Translations under genes and position numbers: made by a program
Notes under the pieces: model-generated
What the model was told of the DNA's origin: nothing
Database searches by the model: none
What the model saw: only the letters and a program-made list of their open reading frames with translations
Part shown: positions 1-8,891 of the stretch, piece by piece
Layout of the letters: each line of letters starts with the position of its first letter
How positions within the stretch are numbered: position 1 is the first letter of the stretch
Origin: Arabidopsis thaliana
Taxonomy: Eukaryota; Streptophyta; Magnoliopsida; Brassicales; Brassicaceae
NCBI RefSeq assembly: GCF_000001735.4
Contig: NC_003075.7
Location: forward strand, 13,083,001 to 13,147,000
DNA: 64,000 nucleotides
Direction of reading: 5' to 3'

Positions 1-153
1 TGATACTGCGGTTGTGAATCGACTTGATTTGCGGGTGATAAGGGAATTAGGAGAAATGGGTAGGCTTGGATTGGAGAAGGAACATCTGAAACGAGGTTTC
101 GTATTGAGAATTCGGAGCGATGGAAGAGCGCATGCAGCAAGAGCAGCTTCCAT
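1..153 (-). CDS. ACD1-like Rieske oxygenase, N-terminal fragment (chloroplast transit peptide)
   Basis: Reading the minus strand from the ATG at 153-151 gives 51 codons running off the window edge, beginning MEAALAACALPSLRILNTKP. The segment is rich in Ser, Arg and Thr and almost lacks acidic residues, as expected of a plastid transit peptide. I recognise it, with gene order, as the start of the ACD1-like (PTC52/TIC55/PAO-type) Rieske iron-sulphur oxygenase. Those proteins are tethered to plastid membranes and act on chlorophyll-type substrates. None of the Rieske or mononuclear-iron motifs lie inside the window, so the assignment rests on the transit peptide and synteny. The plus-strand reading frame across the same bases is a shadow. 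The gene is head-to-head with the PPPDE gene at 677, so the two share a roughly 520-base promoter interval. Confidence 0.55.
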   Translation of the reverse strand, partial: MEAALAACALPSLRILNTKPRFRCSFSNPSLPISPNSLITRKSSRFTTAVS

Positions 154-676
154 GGCGTTGTGTGGTGGTAACAACCGGAGAGACGAAGCAAATGAAAGTC
201 TTCTTTACCAATCTCTTTTGACAAATTTATAATCCAACGGTTCAAATTAAAATATCTCAGGATGTATTTAAACCAATTGATAATCATTTTTCTGGTTTAA
301 TGAAAACTAAACCGGTTAATTGAAAGAGAAAGTGTCGGTTGAGTGTGAAACCGGCGTCGGCAAAGTGAGGGTATAAGGGTCCTTTCCAGACACCACAGCA
401 TCAGTTTCTTCAATCTCCCACGTCTGAGATTGAAAAGTTTGGGAGAAGATAAACAAACTCAAAATACCTCAGCTTTAGATCAAAATCTAAAAACAAGAGT
501 TTCGTGCAGTGGTTTCTTAGAGATCTAGTAGATTAGAGAATTTGGATTTGTTGAAGAAAAGTGGATTTGGTACGATTCTATAGGTTTCCTTCTTCTCTGA
601 AGCTACTATAGAGAGAATCTGCGAGCTCAATTTCGTAGTAAATTAGGGTTCGTGTTTCTTGGTAAAGATAGAATCA
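154..676. promoter_or_regulatory. Head-to-head intergenic/5' leader region
   Basis: This interval lies between divergent start codons at 153 (minus) and 677 (plus). From about 395 the sequence resembles the leader of the second PPPDE copy at about 5177 (shared stretches around the cacgtctga/tacgtctga motif and the gattcgttaa-like region). This marks the left edge of the tandem duplication and shows that the right half is PPPDE leader. The left half must carry both promoters. I see no clear TATA box and no other gene. Confidence 0.4.
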
Positions 677-1989
677 ATGGCGGAGGTTGTTCTGCACATA
701 TACGATGTGACGAACAGTGGATCAGAGAAGACTAACAACACCATAGTTCAGATCAATAGGTTCTTCAAAGACGGGATCGGTCTTGGCGGTATATTCCACA
801 GCGCTATTCAGGTACTACTACTCCACTGCCTCGATCTTCTTCGTCTTTAGTCTATCAATCTACATCTGCACATGTATCGATGATGTCTCTCTTTTGAGTT
901 GTTGTTTGTGTGTCTGTATGTGGAAATGAAGAATTTGAAGGAATGATATTTTTGGTTTTATCTGTGAGGCTCTAATCTAATGGCATATGGTCGTAAAGGT
1001 CTCTGTAAGATCTTGAGCTTAAGCTCCCTTTTCGTCTGTACTGAGGATCTCAATACTCGGTTCTTCAAGTAATTTTAGAAACGTGTTATGGGATTATGGG
1101 TGCGATGAACTTTAGGTTTACATGTTGCTATTGATTCGCAGGGAAGAGTGATTGAATAGAATCTTGTATGAACTTTGTGCAGGTATATGGAAACGATGAA
1201 TGGTCTTATGGGTATTGTGAACAAGGAACTGGTGTGTTCAGCTGTCCTAGTGGCAAGAATCCAATGTACACATATCGTGAGAAAATTGTTCTTGGGAAGA
1301 CAGATTGTACAATCTTCATGGTAAATCAGATCTTGCGTGAGCTCAGCAGGGAATGGCCAGGACACACTTATGATTTGCTGTCCAAAAATTGCAATCACTT
1401 CTGCGATGTATTATGTGACCGCCTTGGTGTGCCAAAGATCCCAGGTAAAACCATTATTGTGGGAATCAGGGTTTGTGTGTGTGTTTATGTTATGTGACGG
1501 CTTGGGTTCTGTCTCTTAACAGGTTGGGTGAATCGTTTTGCTCATGCTGGCGACACAGCCTTGGAAGTAGCAGGAAACACAGCAATGCGGGTGGGTTCTC
1601 TCTCATTTTGCTCTGCCCACGCTGTTTCTTTTTTTACACCTGAATGCATGTGGATGTTAAGTCCTTGTGAACTGTGACTTTTGCAGGTAAAGCAAGCCAA
1701 AACTGAACTTGTTTCAGCCAGTAAAGTGGCTTATCGCTTCCTTTCGAATGTTACCTCAAACATAACCAATGGTTCAAATGGCTCCAGTGGCTCTCCACAG
1801 CGGCCAGGAACTCTCAACAATTCAGACAATGGGAGCTTTAGATTGCAAGGTAGTTGGTTGAAAGGTATACTTAACACTGCCAAACCCTCCACAAGTACAG
1901 AGATAGGGAACAAAGAGGAAGATACAAATCATACAATCACCAATCAGAAAAAGCAGAACCGTGACTCTGATGTTCTACTATTTCAGTAG
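677..1989 (+). CDS. PPPDE/DeSI-type thiol peptidase, copy 1
   Basis: Four exons: 677-811, 1183-1444, 1523-1590 and 1687-1989, giving 255 aa. The family (PPPDE, DeSI-like) is a papain-fold isopeptidase; animal members remove SUMO or ubiquitin. The catalytic pair is visible: His41 in GGIFHSAIQVYG and Cys115 in LLSKNCNHFCDVLC, which match the His and Cys of DESI2. The domain spans about residues 5-135. Residues 136-255 form a Ser/Asn-rich low-complexity tail with no membrane segment. The ATG at 677 is preferred to the upstream in-frame start because the protein then begins MAEVVLHIYDV as in the second copy. The gene converges on the NST1-like gene, with stop codons 440 bases apart. It probably corresponds to At4g25660. 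Substrate is unknown. Confidence 0.9.
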
Positions 1990-2430
1990 CAACTGTACTG
2001 ATCCACCCCAATGTATTCACTTACTGTATATCCACCTATCCAAAATTTATTCGTTTGTATCCATTACTTTGTATCACGATTCGAACACACCTCTCTTTTT
2101 TTTTCCCCTTTTCACAGCAGAACGTGTGATTTTGTTAAGAAGATATTTTCAACACGTTACTGGCAAAGACCAAGCAAGTCTTAGCATATGCATTGCACAC
2201 CTATTAGAGGGTTTGTTAAAAGAATGTGATATAAGATAAGCAACAATGCAGTATGAAGAGACTTCAACATGTATAATAGATACAACTCAAAATGCGTCTT
2301 TAATATTACAGCGAACGAAAACAGAGTATAAGGTCTAACGTCAAGAGAAAAAAACAGAGCATTGACACCAAAGCAAGCAGAAGGCAAATGTTTATTTTAA
2401 AAACCGAATGAGGACGAGTCGTGGCATCTG
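1990..2430. other. Intergenic between convergent genes (3' UTRs)
   Basis: This 441-base stretch separates two convergent stop codons and should hold both 3' UTRs, possibly overlapping. A pyrimidine-rich block lies near 2090-2110. No convincing ORF or RNA gene was seen. Confidence 0.5.
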
Positions 2431-2997
2431 TCATCCCCGGAACATCCCATTGAACACAAAGGCGTTCCCATCAGCATTTTCAGATATCTGTAGCGCCGAG
2501 ACAGCCTGAGCAGCAATCAAATCAGCTGATATTCCCATGTTGTTATCCCAAGCACCCCTCCTCGTGAATGGCGACCAGTTACTATCTCCTAGTCCATAGC
2601 CATTTGACACAAACCCAATCCCTTGAACCGCATAGCTAGCACAGCTTTGGCGAGGAACGTAGTTAGTTCTTTCATCTCTAAACAGATCCATTGTGAAACC
2701 CTTTTCTTCACCAAACTTGACTCGAGATGAATCATCAGAATCTTCGCCCAGTAGGACGTGCAGAGCAACAGCTTCTGCAATTGCAGCTCCTTCTTCATCT
2801 AACCTTTGTTGTTCTTCCAATCTCTTCTGCTTCTTCTTTTCAAGCTCAGCCCGGATGGCTGCAGAAGTAGCAAGAGCTTTCTCCAAACGTCTCTTTTTCT
2901 TCTCAGCTTGTTTGATACGATCAAATTCATCTTTACCATGCTTCTTCTTCGCTTTCCTAACGACTGGCTGAACTTGCTTGCACACCGTGTGATCCAT
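2431..2997 (-). CDS. NST1-like small charged protein, copy 1
   Basis: A single coding exon of 188 aa starting MDHTVCKQVQPVVRKAKKKH. Residues 20-70 are a highly charged Lys/Glu/Arg segment (KKRRLEKAL, ELEKKKQKRLEEQQRL) that should form a long helix or coiled coil. The C-terminal half is conserved with copy 2 (RDERTNYVPRQSCASYAVQG; SADLIAAQAVS). I know it only as a stress-response NST1-like plant protein of unknown biochemistry, probably At4g25670. A 52-codon uORF lies 71 bases upstream of the ATG, and the leader contains an intron, so translation of this frame is likely controlled. Plus-strand frames across it are shadows. Confidence 0.85.
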   Translation of the reverse strand: MDHTVCKQVQPVVRKAKKKHGKDEFDRIKQAEKKKRRLEKALATSAAIRAELEKKKQKRLEEQQRLDEEGAAIAEAVALHVLLGEDSDDSSRVKFGEEKGFTMDLFRDERTNYVPRQSCASYAVQGIGFVSNGYGLGDSNWSPFTRRGAWDNNMGISADLIAAQAVSALQISENADGNAFVFNGMFRG

Positions 2998-3068
2998 TAT
3001 TGCTTGACTATAAATTTCTAACTAAAAAACTGCACTAAACTCGATGATGTTGTAGAGGAACTCAAGAA

Positions 3069-3227
3069 CTACACCCACTCTGGTATATAGGAATACCTCA
3101 TGGTGCGGACAATACAATCCCAGAAAGAAACAACAGGAGACAACTGAAGAGAGAGGTTATAAGAATTCGCAGACTTATTCTTCGAAATCATTCGTCCAAC
3201 ATTCCCGCACCCCTTAGACTCGCCCAT
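3069..3227 (-). CDS. CPuORF12: Conserved upstream ORF (CPuORF12-type), copy 1
   Basis: On the minus strand the ATG at 3227-3225 opens a 52-codon frame ending at TAG 3071-3069, in the leader of the NST1-like gene. The peptide starts MGESKGCGNV and ends RTMRYSYIPEWV. Against the copy-2 uORF I count 39 of 52 identical residues. The C-terminal block VRTMRYSYIPEW is unchanged despite three silent codon differences, which points to selection on the peptide. The ATG lies three bases downstream of the 3' splice site of the leader intron. I recall a conserved-peptide uORF class annotated for these two loci (CPuORF12/13). Such peptides typically repress the downstream ORF, sometimes in response to a metabolite; the signal here is not known to me. 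Confidence 0.8.
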   Translation of the reverse strand: MGESKGCGNVGRMISKNKSANSYNLSLQLSPVVSFWDCIVRTMRYSYIPEWV

Positions 3228-4080
3228 TTTCTGCATTGACAATTACTTGATTAGTTTCAAGTTGCAGAGGAGTAGTAACACAGAAATCCATAACATCAAA
3301 ATCTGAAAGCCAAAACAATAGCATTCAAACTTGTAAAAGCTAACAGTTGTAGATAGACCACCAACCAAGCAGACACAATTGTTCTAATGACCTCGAAAGA
3401 CACCAAAAGTCCTAAAGAAGTCAAACAAAATCAGCCACCAATTAGATTGAAGATAGTCAACAACAGCCAAAGAGTAAAACCTAATGATTACTCAAACCCT
3501 AATTTCCCAGAGTAGGAGCAAAGTTGAAGAATACAAAGGGTATCCATCCATCCACAGAAAGAGTTAATTCCACGGCAAATTTCAGGATCTCTCTTAATCC
3601 TCAGCTAATAACTCAATTAAGACTAATGGATACAAATTACACAAATACAGACACCAGATCTGCCGCAGAAACTAATTTTCAGATCAAAATTAACCTCAAT
3701 TCAACAAGAACAATAAGAGAAACAATCGGATTTAATCCATTATGTAGGTCTAAGATCCATGAATAAGCATAAGATCCGAGGAAGCTAATCAAAAAGACTT
3801 TTAACGAAATAAGTCAATTATATTGAAAAGATAAAGGGAAATTGAAGATAAACGGAGAAACAAAGATGATGATGAAATTTAGATCCAAACCTCGGCAATA
3901 TGGCATAGAAGCAGCTGCCTTCAAAGAACTCCTTTAAATTAATCGGATAATACAGAGAGATAAACAAAAACGCAGAAGTAAAGTTGCTGTTTTGATGCAG
4001 AGAGAAAGAGAGAGGAATTTCGAGAGATAAAAAAGAAGAGCAGACGAAGAAGACGAGAGAGAGAGGATAATAGAAGGAAT
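3228..4080 (-). other. 5' leader with intron (3231-3890) of NST1-like gene, copy 1
   Basis: On the minus strand a donor (gag|gtttgg at 3890/3889) and an acceptor (aatgcag, ag at 3232-3231) bound a 660-base intron just upstream of the uORF. The same junctions occur in copy 2 (8702 and 8234). Sequence 3891 to about 4080 is GA-rich in plus orientation, that is, a CT-rich leader on the transcribed strand. The plus-strand ORF at 3524-3766 lies inside this intron and has no support. Confidence 0.7.
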
Positions 4081-4129
4081 TATAACTAGTACAGAGAAAG
4101 AAACGCAGCGCGACTTCTAATGAAATGGG

Positions 4130-4139
4130 GACACGTGTC
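4130..4139. promoter_or_regulatory. G-box palindrome upstream of NST1-like copy 1
   Basis: A perfect ten-base palindrome, gacacgtgtc, holds a CACGTG G-box at 4132-4137, just upstream of the presumed leader start. Copy 2 also has a CACGTG at 8886-8891 in the equivalent place. G-boxes bind bZIP/bHLH factors (ABA, light, stress). Function is inferred. Confidence 0.45.
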
Positions 4140-5176
4140 GAATGATGTCTGACTTTTTTTTCAAGTGTAAGTTTTCAATTGGGACTTTGGAGACTTGGCC
4201 GGTGCGACTTCGTCTACTCCCAGTATTTTGTGGGTCCTAATGAGGGCTATTAGCAGCCGTTAGATCCCCCGATAACTGTTTTGAGATGTTTCCGGTTCCA
4301 ACTTTTTTTTTTGTCGACTTCCGGTTCCAACTTTGCAATATTTATCATGTAAGAAAGAAAATTTGAGCCTTTCACGAATATGTACAAGTGTCATGTTACC
4401 TTACATTACAATAAAATATAAGAGCTTAATTTGCATTCAAAGTTTATCAACTTGACTAAGCTTTGTTTGTGCTTTGAGCATCCCATTCAAGATTCATCCA
4501 CCAAAATGAGACTTTGAATACACTTTTGATATAACAAAAAACTTGGTCGAATTTCTTTGGTCCTAATTTATTTCCTGAATCCCATCTGTTGTACTGGGCC
4601 TAGGCCCAATTGGCCCAATATGTATGTACCATAAAAAAGAAGTCATTAAGTTTTTATGATTGACTTTTTTACATAGAAGCAAAATTATAAATTTGGTGTA
4701 TGAATGGATGGACTAATTCGAGACGAATCAGATGGCTAACGAAAACCAGACTTGTGTCCGTTTTGCATTTTCGAAAATTATCGGAAGAATCGGTCAATTG
4801 ATTACCCTCTTTTTTTTTTGTTTACCCCATTTTTTAATAGTCATGAATCATCTTCCTTGGTTGTGTCAGATTACTTAAGTCATTATTTTGTTATAGAGAT
4901 GCTTTACTAGTATTTTTGATTTGTTTTGGTAAGGACACTTGTCTAGCTAAAGAAATGTTAGTTAAATGAAAGAAAAAAGGTTCAGTAGTTGACCCGTTTA
5001 ATCAACTGCGAACAACGTTCATACTAATATAATTTGTTACCATAAATTCATAATCTAAACGCGTGCTTAAGTTGTAAACAAAAGGAATTAACAAGGGACA
5101 CGTAAAGTAGCAATTCCGCAGGAAAAGCGAGGGTAAAATTGTCATTTCAGTGGATCCCCACCACCACCACCACCGC
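4140..5176. other. Intergenic between duplication copies
   Basis: AT-rich spacer with no supported gene. It contains a perfect palindrome, tgggcctaggccca, at 4595-4608 followed by another ggccca; these are site II (TGGGCC) elements common in promoters of growth genes. A (CCA)n run sits near 5157-5175 at the edge of copy 2. The small minus ORF at 5002-5196 is chance. Confidence 0.5.
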
Positions 5177-5424
5177 CGCACCAGTTTCTTCTTCATCTCC
5201 TACGTCTGAAATTGAGAAATCGGAAGAAGAAAGATAAGTCTAATCTTGTGCCTTTAGATTTCTTTTCGGGGAGATCTAGTAGTTGTTGGATTCGTTAAAC
5301 GGAGAAGTGGATTTGGTACGAGTCTTTAGGTTTCCTTCTTCACCAAAAGCTCTATATAGAGAGAATCTGCGAGCTCTTTTTGGTAGGAAATTAGGGTTCG
5401 TGTTGCTTGGTAAATATAGAATCA

Positions 5425-6952
5425 ATGACGGAGGTTGTTCTGCATATATACGATGTGACGAACAGTGGATCGGAGAAGACTAACAACACCATTGTTCAGA
5501 TCAATAGGTTCTTCAAAGACGGGATCGGTCTTGGCGGTATATTCCACAGCGCTATTCAGGTACTACTCTTCGTCTATATTCTATGAATCTACATTTATGT
5601 ACAATTATCGATGATGTCTAAGCTTGGTTTTGGTCTACTTTATGTAGATTTGGTTTTTGTTTCTGTGTATGTATGTGGAAATTAAGAAGTTGACGGCATG
5701 ATACTTTTCTTTTGATATGTGAGGCTTTAGTTTAATGGTTTATGGTCCTAAAGGTCTGGAGCTGAAGTCTCTCTTTTGCTCAGGATCTTGTGTTTCCTAG
5801 TACTTTTGGTAACTTTCCATATGATAATGATTGCGATATATTGACCAAGTGCTCTCTGGAGACTTGTTAAATCCAATGATGGCTTACGTTTACTTCTGTG
5901 ATCTTTGACCTGGGCAAATATAATTGCATATACCACTTTCCCATTTGAGTCGTGACAATTTGGTGTATTCCAACAAAACTACCAGAATTTAGGTTTTCAA
6001 GTTAGTGCTAATCATTCTATGTTCTTAGGTCTGTATATCTATGCAATATCATTTGATTATTCTTGTTCATGGTTTTGTTATTTTTTTGTGTCTTGTAGAT
6101 GACTATTGATTCGCAGGGAAGAGTGATTGAATAGAATATTTTATGACCTTTGTGCAGGTATATGGAAACGATGAATGGTCTTACGGGTATTGTGAACTAG
6201 GAACTGGTGTATTCAGCTGCCCGAGTGGAAAGAATCCAATGTACACATACCGTGAGAAAATCGTCCTTGGCAAAACAGATTGCACAATCTTCATGGTGAA
6301 TCAGATGTTGCGTGAACTCAGCAGGGAATGGCCTGGACACACTTATGATTTGTTGTCAAAAAATTGCAATCACTTCTGCGATGTACTCTGTGACCGGCTT
6401 GGTGTGCCAAAGATCCCAGGTAAAGCCATTTTTTGGGAATCTGGTGTGTGTGTGTGTGTGTTTTGTCTTCAAGGCTTATGTGACGGCTTGGGTTCTGTCT
6501 CTTAACAGGTTGGGTTAATCGCTTTGCTAATGCTGGGGACACAGCCTTGGAAGTGGCAGGAAACACAGCAATGCGGGTGGGTTCCCTTTTGTTTAGCTTC
6601 TCTACAACGTAAATGCAACATTATGGGTGTTCAAAACTTGTAAATTGGGATTTTGCAGATGAAGCAAGCCAAAACTGAACTTGTGTCAGCTAGTAAAGTG
6701 GCTTATCGCTTCCTCTCGAATGTTACTTCGAACGTAACCAATGGCTCCAATGGCTCTCCACAACGACCGGGAACTCTCAACAATTCAGACAGCGGGAACT
6801 TGAGATTGCAAGGTAGTTGGCTCAAAGGCTTACTTAACACAGCCAAACCCTCCACTAGTACAGAGATAGGGAACAAAGATGAAGATGCAAATCATGCAGT
6901 CACCAATCAGAAGAAACAAAGCCGTGACTCTGATGTTCTACTGTTTCAGTAG
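5425..6952 (+). CDS. PPPDE/DeSI-type thiol peptidase, copy 2
   Basis: Exons 5425-5559, 6158-6419, 6509-6576 and 6659-6952 give 252 aa beginning MTEVVLHIYDV. The catalytic His41 (GGIFHSAIQVYG) and Cys115 (KNCNHFCDVLC) are intact, so this copy should also be an active papain-fold isopeptidase. The tail after residue 155 is again Ser/Asn-rich and ends DSDVLLFQ as in copy 1. It lacks three residues of the copy-1 tail. Intron 1 is much longer than in copy 1 (598 bases), and a (GT)n run lies in intron 2 near 6444-6461. Probably At4g25680. Target proteins are unknown. Confidence 0.9.
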
Positions 6953-7420
6953 CAACCGTACCGATCCACCACAATGCATTCGGTTAGCTGTATATCCACC
7001 GGTCTAAGAGTCACGCACTATTCTCCTCGTCTGTACCCATTACTCTGTATCAACGTTGGAACCTGTCATTTTTTCTTGAGTTTTTAGCTCACGTGTGCTT
7101 TTGTTAAGATCATTCTCGCTTGTTACTGTCAAATCTTAACATCAAAAGGTTTATTAGTCTCAATACACTAGAAATTGTGACTGAATTTGGATAATCACGT
7201 GATTCAAGAGGTACTCTGTAATCTGTATAAAACTTAGAACGTATTTGTGAATGTTACAAAGAGAATTCAGAAAACATCTTTTCAGCTAGTCTAACATCAA
7301 AAGATAAACAACGAGGAGGAATTTTCACACCAAAAGGGGTTCTAGAATAAAGAAAAAAACTGCAACTCTACTCATAGCAAACACTTGTTTCTGCAGCCAA
7401 GTTTGGCACGATGGCTTTTG
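6953..7420. other. Intergenic between convergent genes, copy 2
   Basis: 468 bases of 3' UTR/spacer between convergent stop codons. It corresponds to 1990-2430 of copy 1 but is strongly diverged beyond the first 60 bases. No gene seen. Confidence 0.5.
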
Positions 7421-7996
7421 TCATCCCCCGAACATCGTCTCGAAGACATAAGCGTTCCTATCAGCGTCCTCAGATATCTGTAGTGACGAAACAGCCTGAG
7501 CAGCAATCAAATCTGCAGATATTACCATGTTGTTATCCCAGACATCCTTCATGAATGGCTTATATGACACTGACCAGTTACTATCTCCTAGTCCATAACC
7601 ATTTGACACAAACCCAATCCCTTGAACCGCATAGCTAGCACAACTTTGGCGAGGAACATAGTTGGTTCTTTCATCTCTAAACAGATCCATTCCGAAACCC
7701 GTTTCTTCGCCAAACTTGACTCGAGATGAATCATCAGAATCTTCGCCCAGTAGGACGTGCAGAGCGACAGCTTCTGCAATTGCAGCTCCTTCTTCATCTA
7801 ACCTTTGTTGTTCTTCCAATCTCTTCTGCTTCTTCTTTTCAAGCTCAGCCCGAATGGCTGCAGAAGTAGCAAGAGCTTTCTCCAAACGTCTCTTTTTCTT
7901 CTCAGCTTGTTTGATACGATCAAATTCATCTTTACCATGCTTCTTCACTTTCCTAGTAACTGGCTGAACAACTTGCTTGCACAACGTGTGATCCAT
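7421..7996 (-). CDS. NST1-like small charged protein, copy 2
   Basis: A single coding exon of 191 aa starting MDHTLCKQVVQPVTRKVKKHG. It has the same layout as copy 1: a Lys/Glu/Arg-rich helical segment at about residues 20-70 (nearly identical), then a conserved block with RDERTNYVPRQSCASYAVQG and a variable end (ETMFGG). The small indels are in frame (one extra Val near residue 9, a lost Lys, and a short insertion SYKPFMKD). A 52-codon uORF ends 75 bases upstream of the ATG. Probably At4g25690. Function unknown; a stress-response label is by family name only. Confidence 0.85.
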   Translation of the reverse strand: MDHTLCKQVVQPVTRKVKKHGKDEFDRIKQAEKKKRRLEKALATSAAIRAELEKKKQKRLEEQQRLDEEGAAIAEAVALHVLLGEDSDDSSRVKFGEETGFGMDLFRDERTNYVPRQSCASYAVQGIGFVSNGYGLGDSNWSVSYKPFMKDVWDNNMVISADLIAAQAVSSLQISEDADRNAYVFETMFGG

Positions 7997-8071
7997 TATT
8001 GCTTGCTATAACTCTTTGATTCCAACTAAAGTAAAATGCACTAAACTCGTTGTCTAAGAGGATTTCAAAGA

Positions 8072-8230
8072 CTACAACCACTCAGGTATATAGGAATACC
8101 TCATGGTCCGAACATTACAATCCCAAACAGAGTCAACAAGAGACAACTCAAGGGAGAGGTTATAAGAATTAGCAGACTTATGATTTGGAATCATTAGTCC
8201 TCCTTTCCCACACCCCGTAGACTCTCCCAT
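8072..8230 (-). CDS. CPuORF13: Conserved upstream ORF (CPuORF13-type), copy 2
   Basis: The minus-strand ATG at 8230-8228 opens a 52-codon frame ending TAG 8074-8072; the peptide starts MGESTGCGKG and ends RTMRYSYIPEWL. Length is identical to the copy-1 uORF, with no indels. Differences cluster in residues 5-17 and 28-39. KSANSYNLSL and VRTMRYSYIPEW are invariant while some of their codons carry silent changes. Preserved length with biased substitutions is what a functional peptide uORF shows. Confidence 0.8.
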   Translation of the reverse strand: MGESTGCGKGGLMIPNHKSANSYNLSLELSLVDSVWDCNVRTMRYSYIPEWL

Positions 8231-8830
8231 TTTCTGCATTGACGATTACTTGATTAGCTTATAGTAGTTGCAAAGGAGAAACAGATAAGCCTTGTGCATA
8301 ACATCAATCTTAAAGCAACAGTCAAAACAATAGCATTCAAACTTGTAGAAGCTAACAATTGTAGTTGCAAAACATTCCACTTTATTCAAGGAACATAAAA
8401 AGACACCAAGTCCAAAGAAAGTGGTCAAACATAAATCAACTAACGATTTCAACAGTCAACAATAACACAAGATAGAAGATACAACAAACAAGCTAATGCC
8501 TGATCATTTCAATGGATGCAAACTAGAAGCAATCAATCGAGAGTGACCAGATCTGCCTCAGAAACCCATAATTAAGCATTAAATCTGATGAACAAATGAA
8601 ACTGCTCGAAAAACTTTTCTCGAAAGAAGTCAATTCAATTAGAAAAAATCTATGGAAATTGAAGATAAACGGATCAACAAGATGATGAAATTGGATCCAA
8701 ACCTCTAGAAAATGGCATAGAAGCAGCTGACTCAAAGAACTACTCTAAAATTTAATCGGATAATACAAAGAGAGAAAGAGAAACGTAGCTTTCTGGATCC
8801 AGAAGACTCTATAGAGACAGAACATGACAT
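8231..8830 (-). other. 5' leader with intron (8234-8702) of NST1-like gene, copy 2
   Basis: The donor (tctagag|gtttgg) and acceptor (aatgcag|aaa) match those of copy 1, but the intron is 469 bases against 660. The leader exon continues to roughly 8800. Small ORFs here on both strands are chance. Confidence 0.65.
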
Positions 8831-8885
8831 ACAGTAGTTCAAGAAACGTAGGCTGACTTGTTGTTTGTATCCAATCAAAACAAGC

Positions 8886-8891
8886 CACGTG
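8886..8891. promoter_or_regulatory. G-box upstream of NST1-like copy 2
   Basis: CACGTG within ccacgtgg, about 50-60 bases beyond the presumed leader start. It parallels the G-box at 4132-4137 of copy 1 although the surrounding sequence is not alignable. Shared regulation is inferred. Confidence 0.4.

Larger units (their letters stand above)
395..3975. repeat. Tandem duplication, copy 1 (PPPDE + NST1-like module)
   Basis: About 3.6 kb matching 5177-8785 in the same order and orientation: PPPDE leader and gene (plus), the convergent NST1-like gene (minus), its uORF, its leader intron and part of its first leader exon. Coding exons, the uORF and splice junctions are well conserved. Introns and the intergenic space have diverged strongly (PPPDE intron 1 is 371 bases here and 598 in copy 2). 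Edges are approximate and judged by eye. Confidence 0.85.
5177..8785. repeat. Tandem duplication, copy 2 (PPPDE + NST1-like module)
   Basis: Second copy of the unit at 395-3975. PPPDE exon lengths 1-3 are identical in both copies (135, 262 and 68 nt). The last exon is 9 nt shorter here. The NST1-like ORF is 191 rather than 188 codons, and the uORF is again exactly 52 codons. Preservation of every frame suggests both copies are functional. Boundaries are approximate. Confidence 0.85.

Noticed and set aside
1075-1398. Minus-strand ORF of 107 codons across PPPDE exon 2
   Set aside because: It overlaps a strongly supported plus-strand exon with catalytic motifs; it is a shadow.
3524-3766. Plus-strand 80-codon ORF
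   Set aside because: It lies within the leader intron of the minus-strand gene and has no domain or homologue signature.
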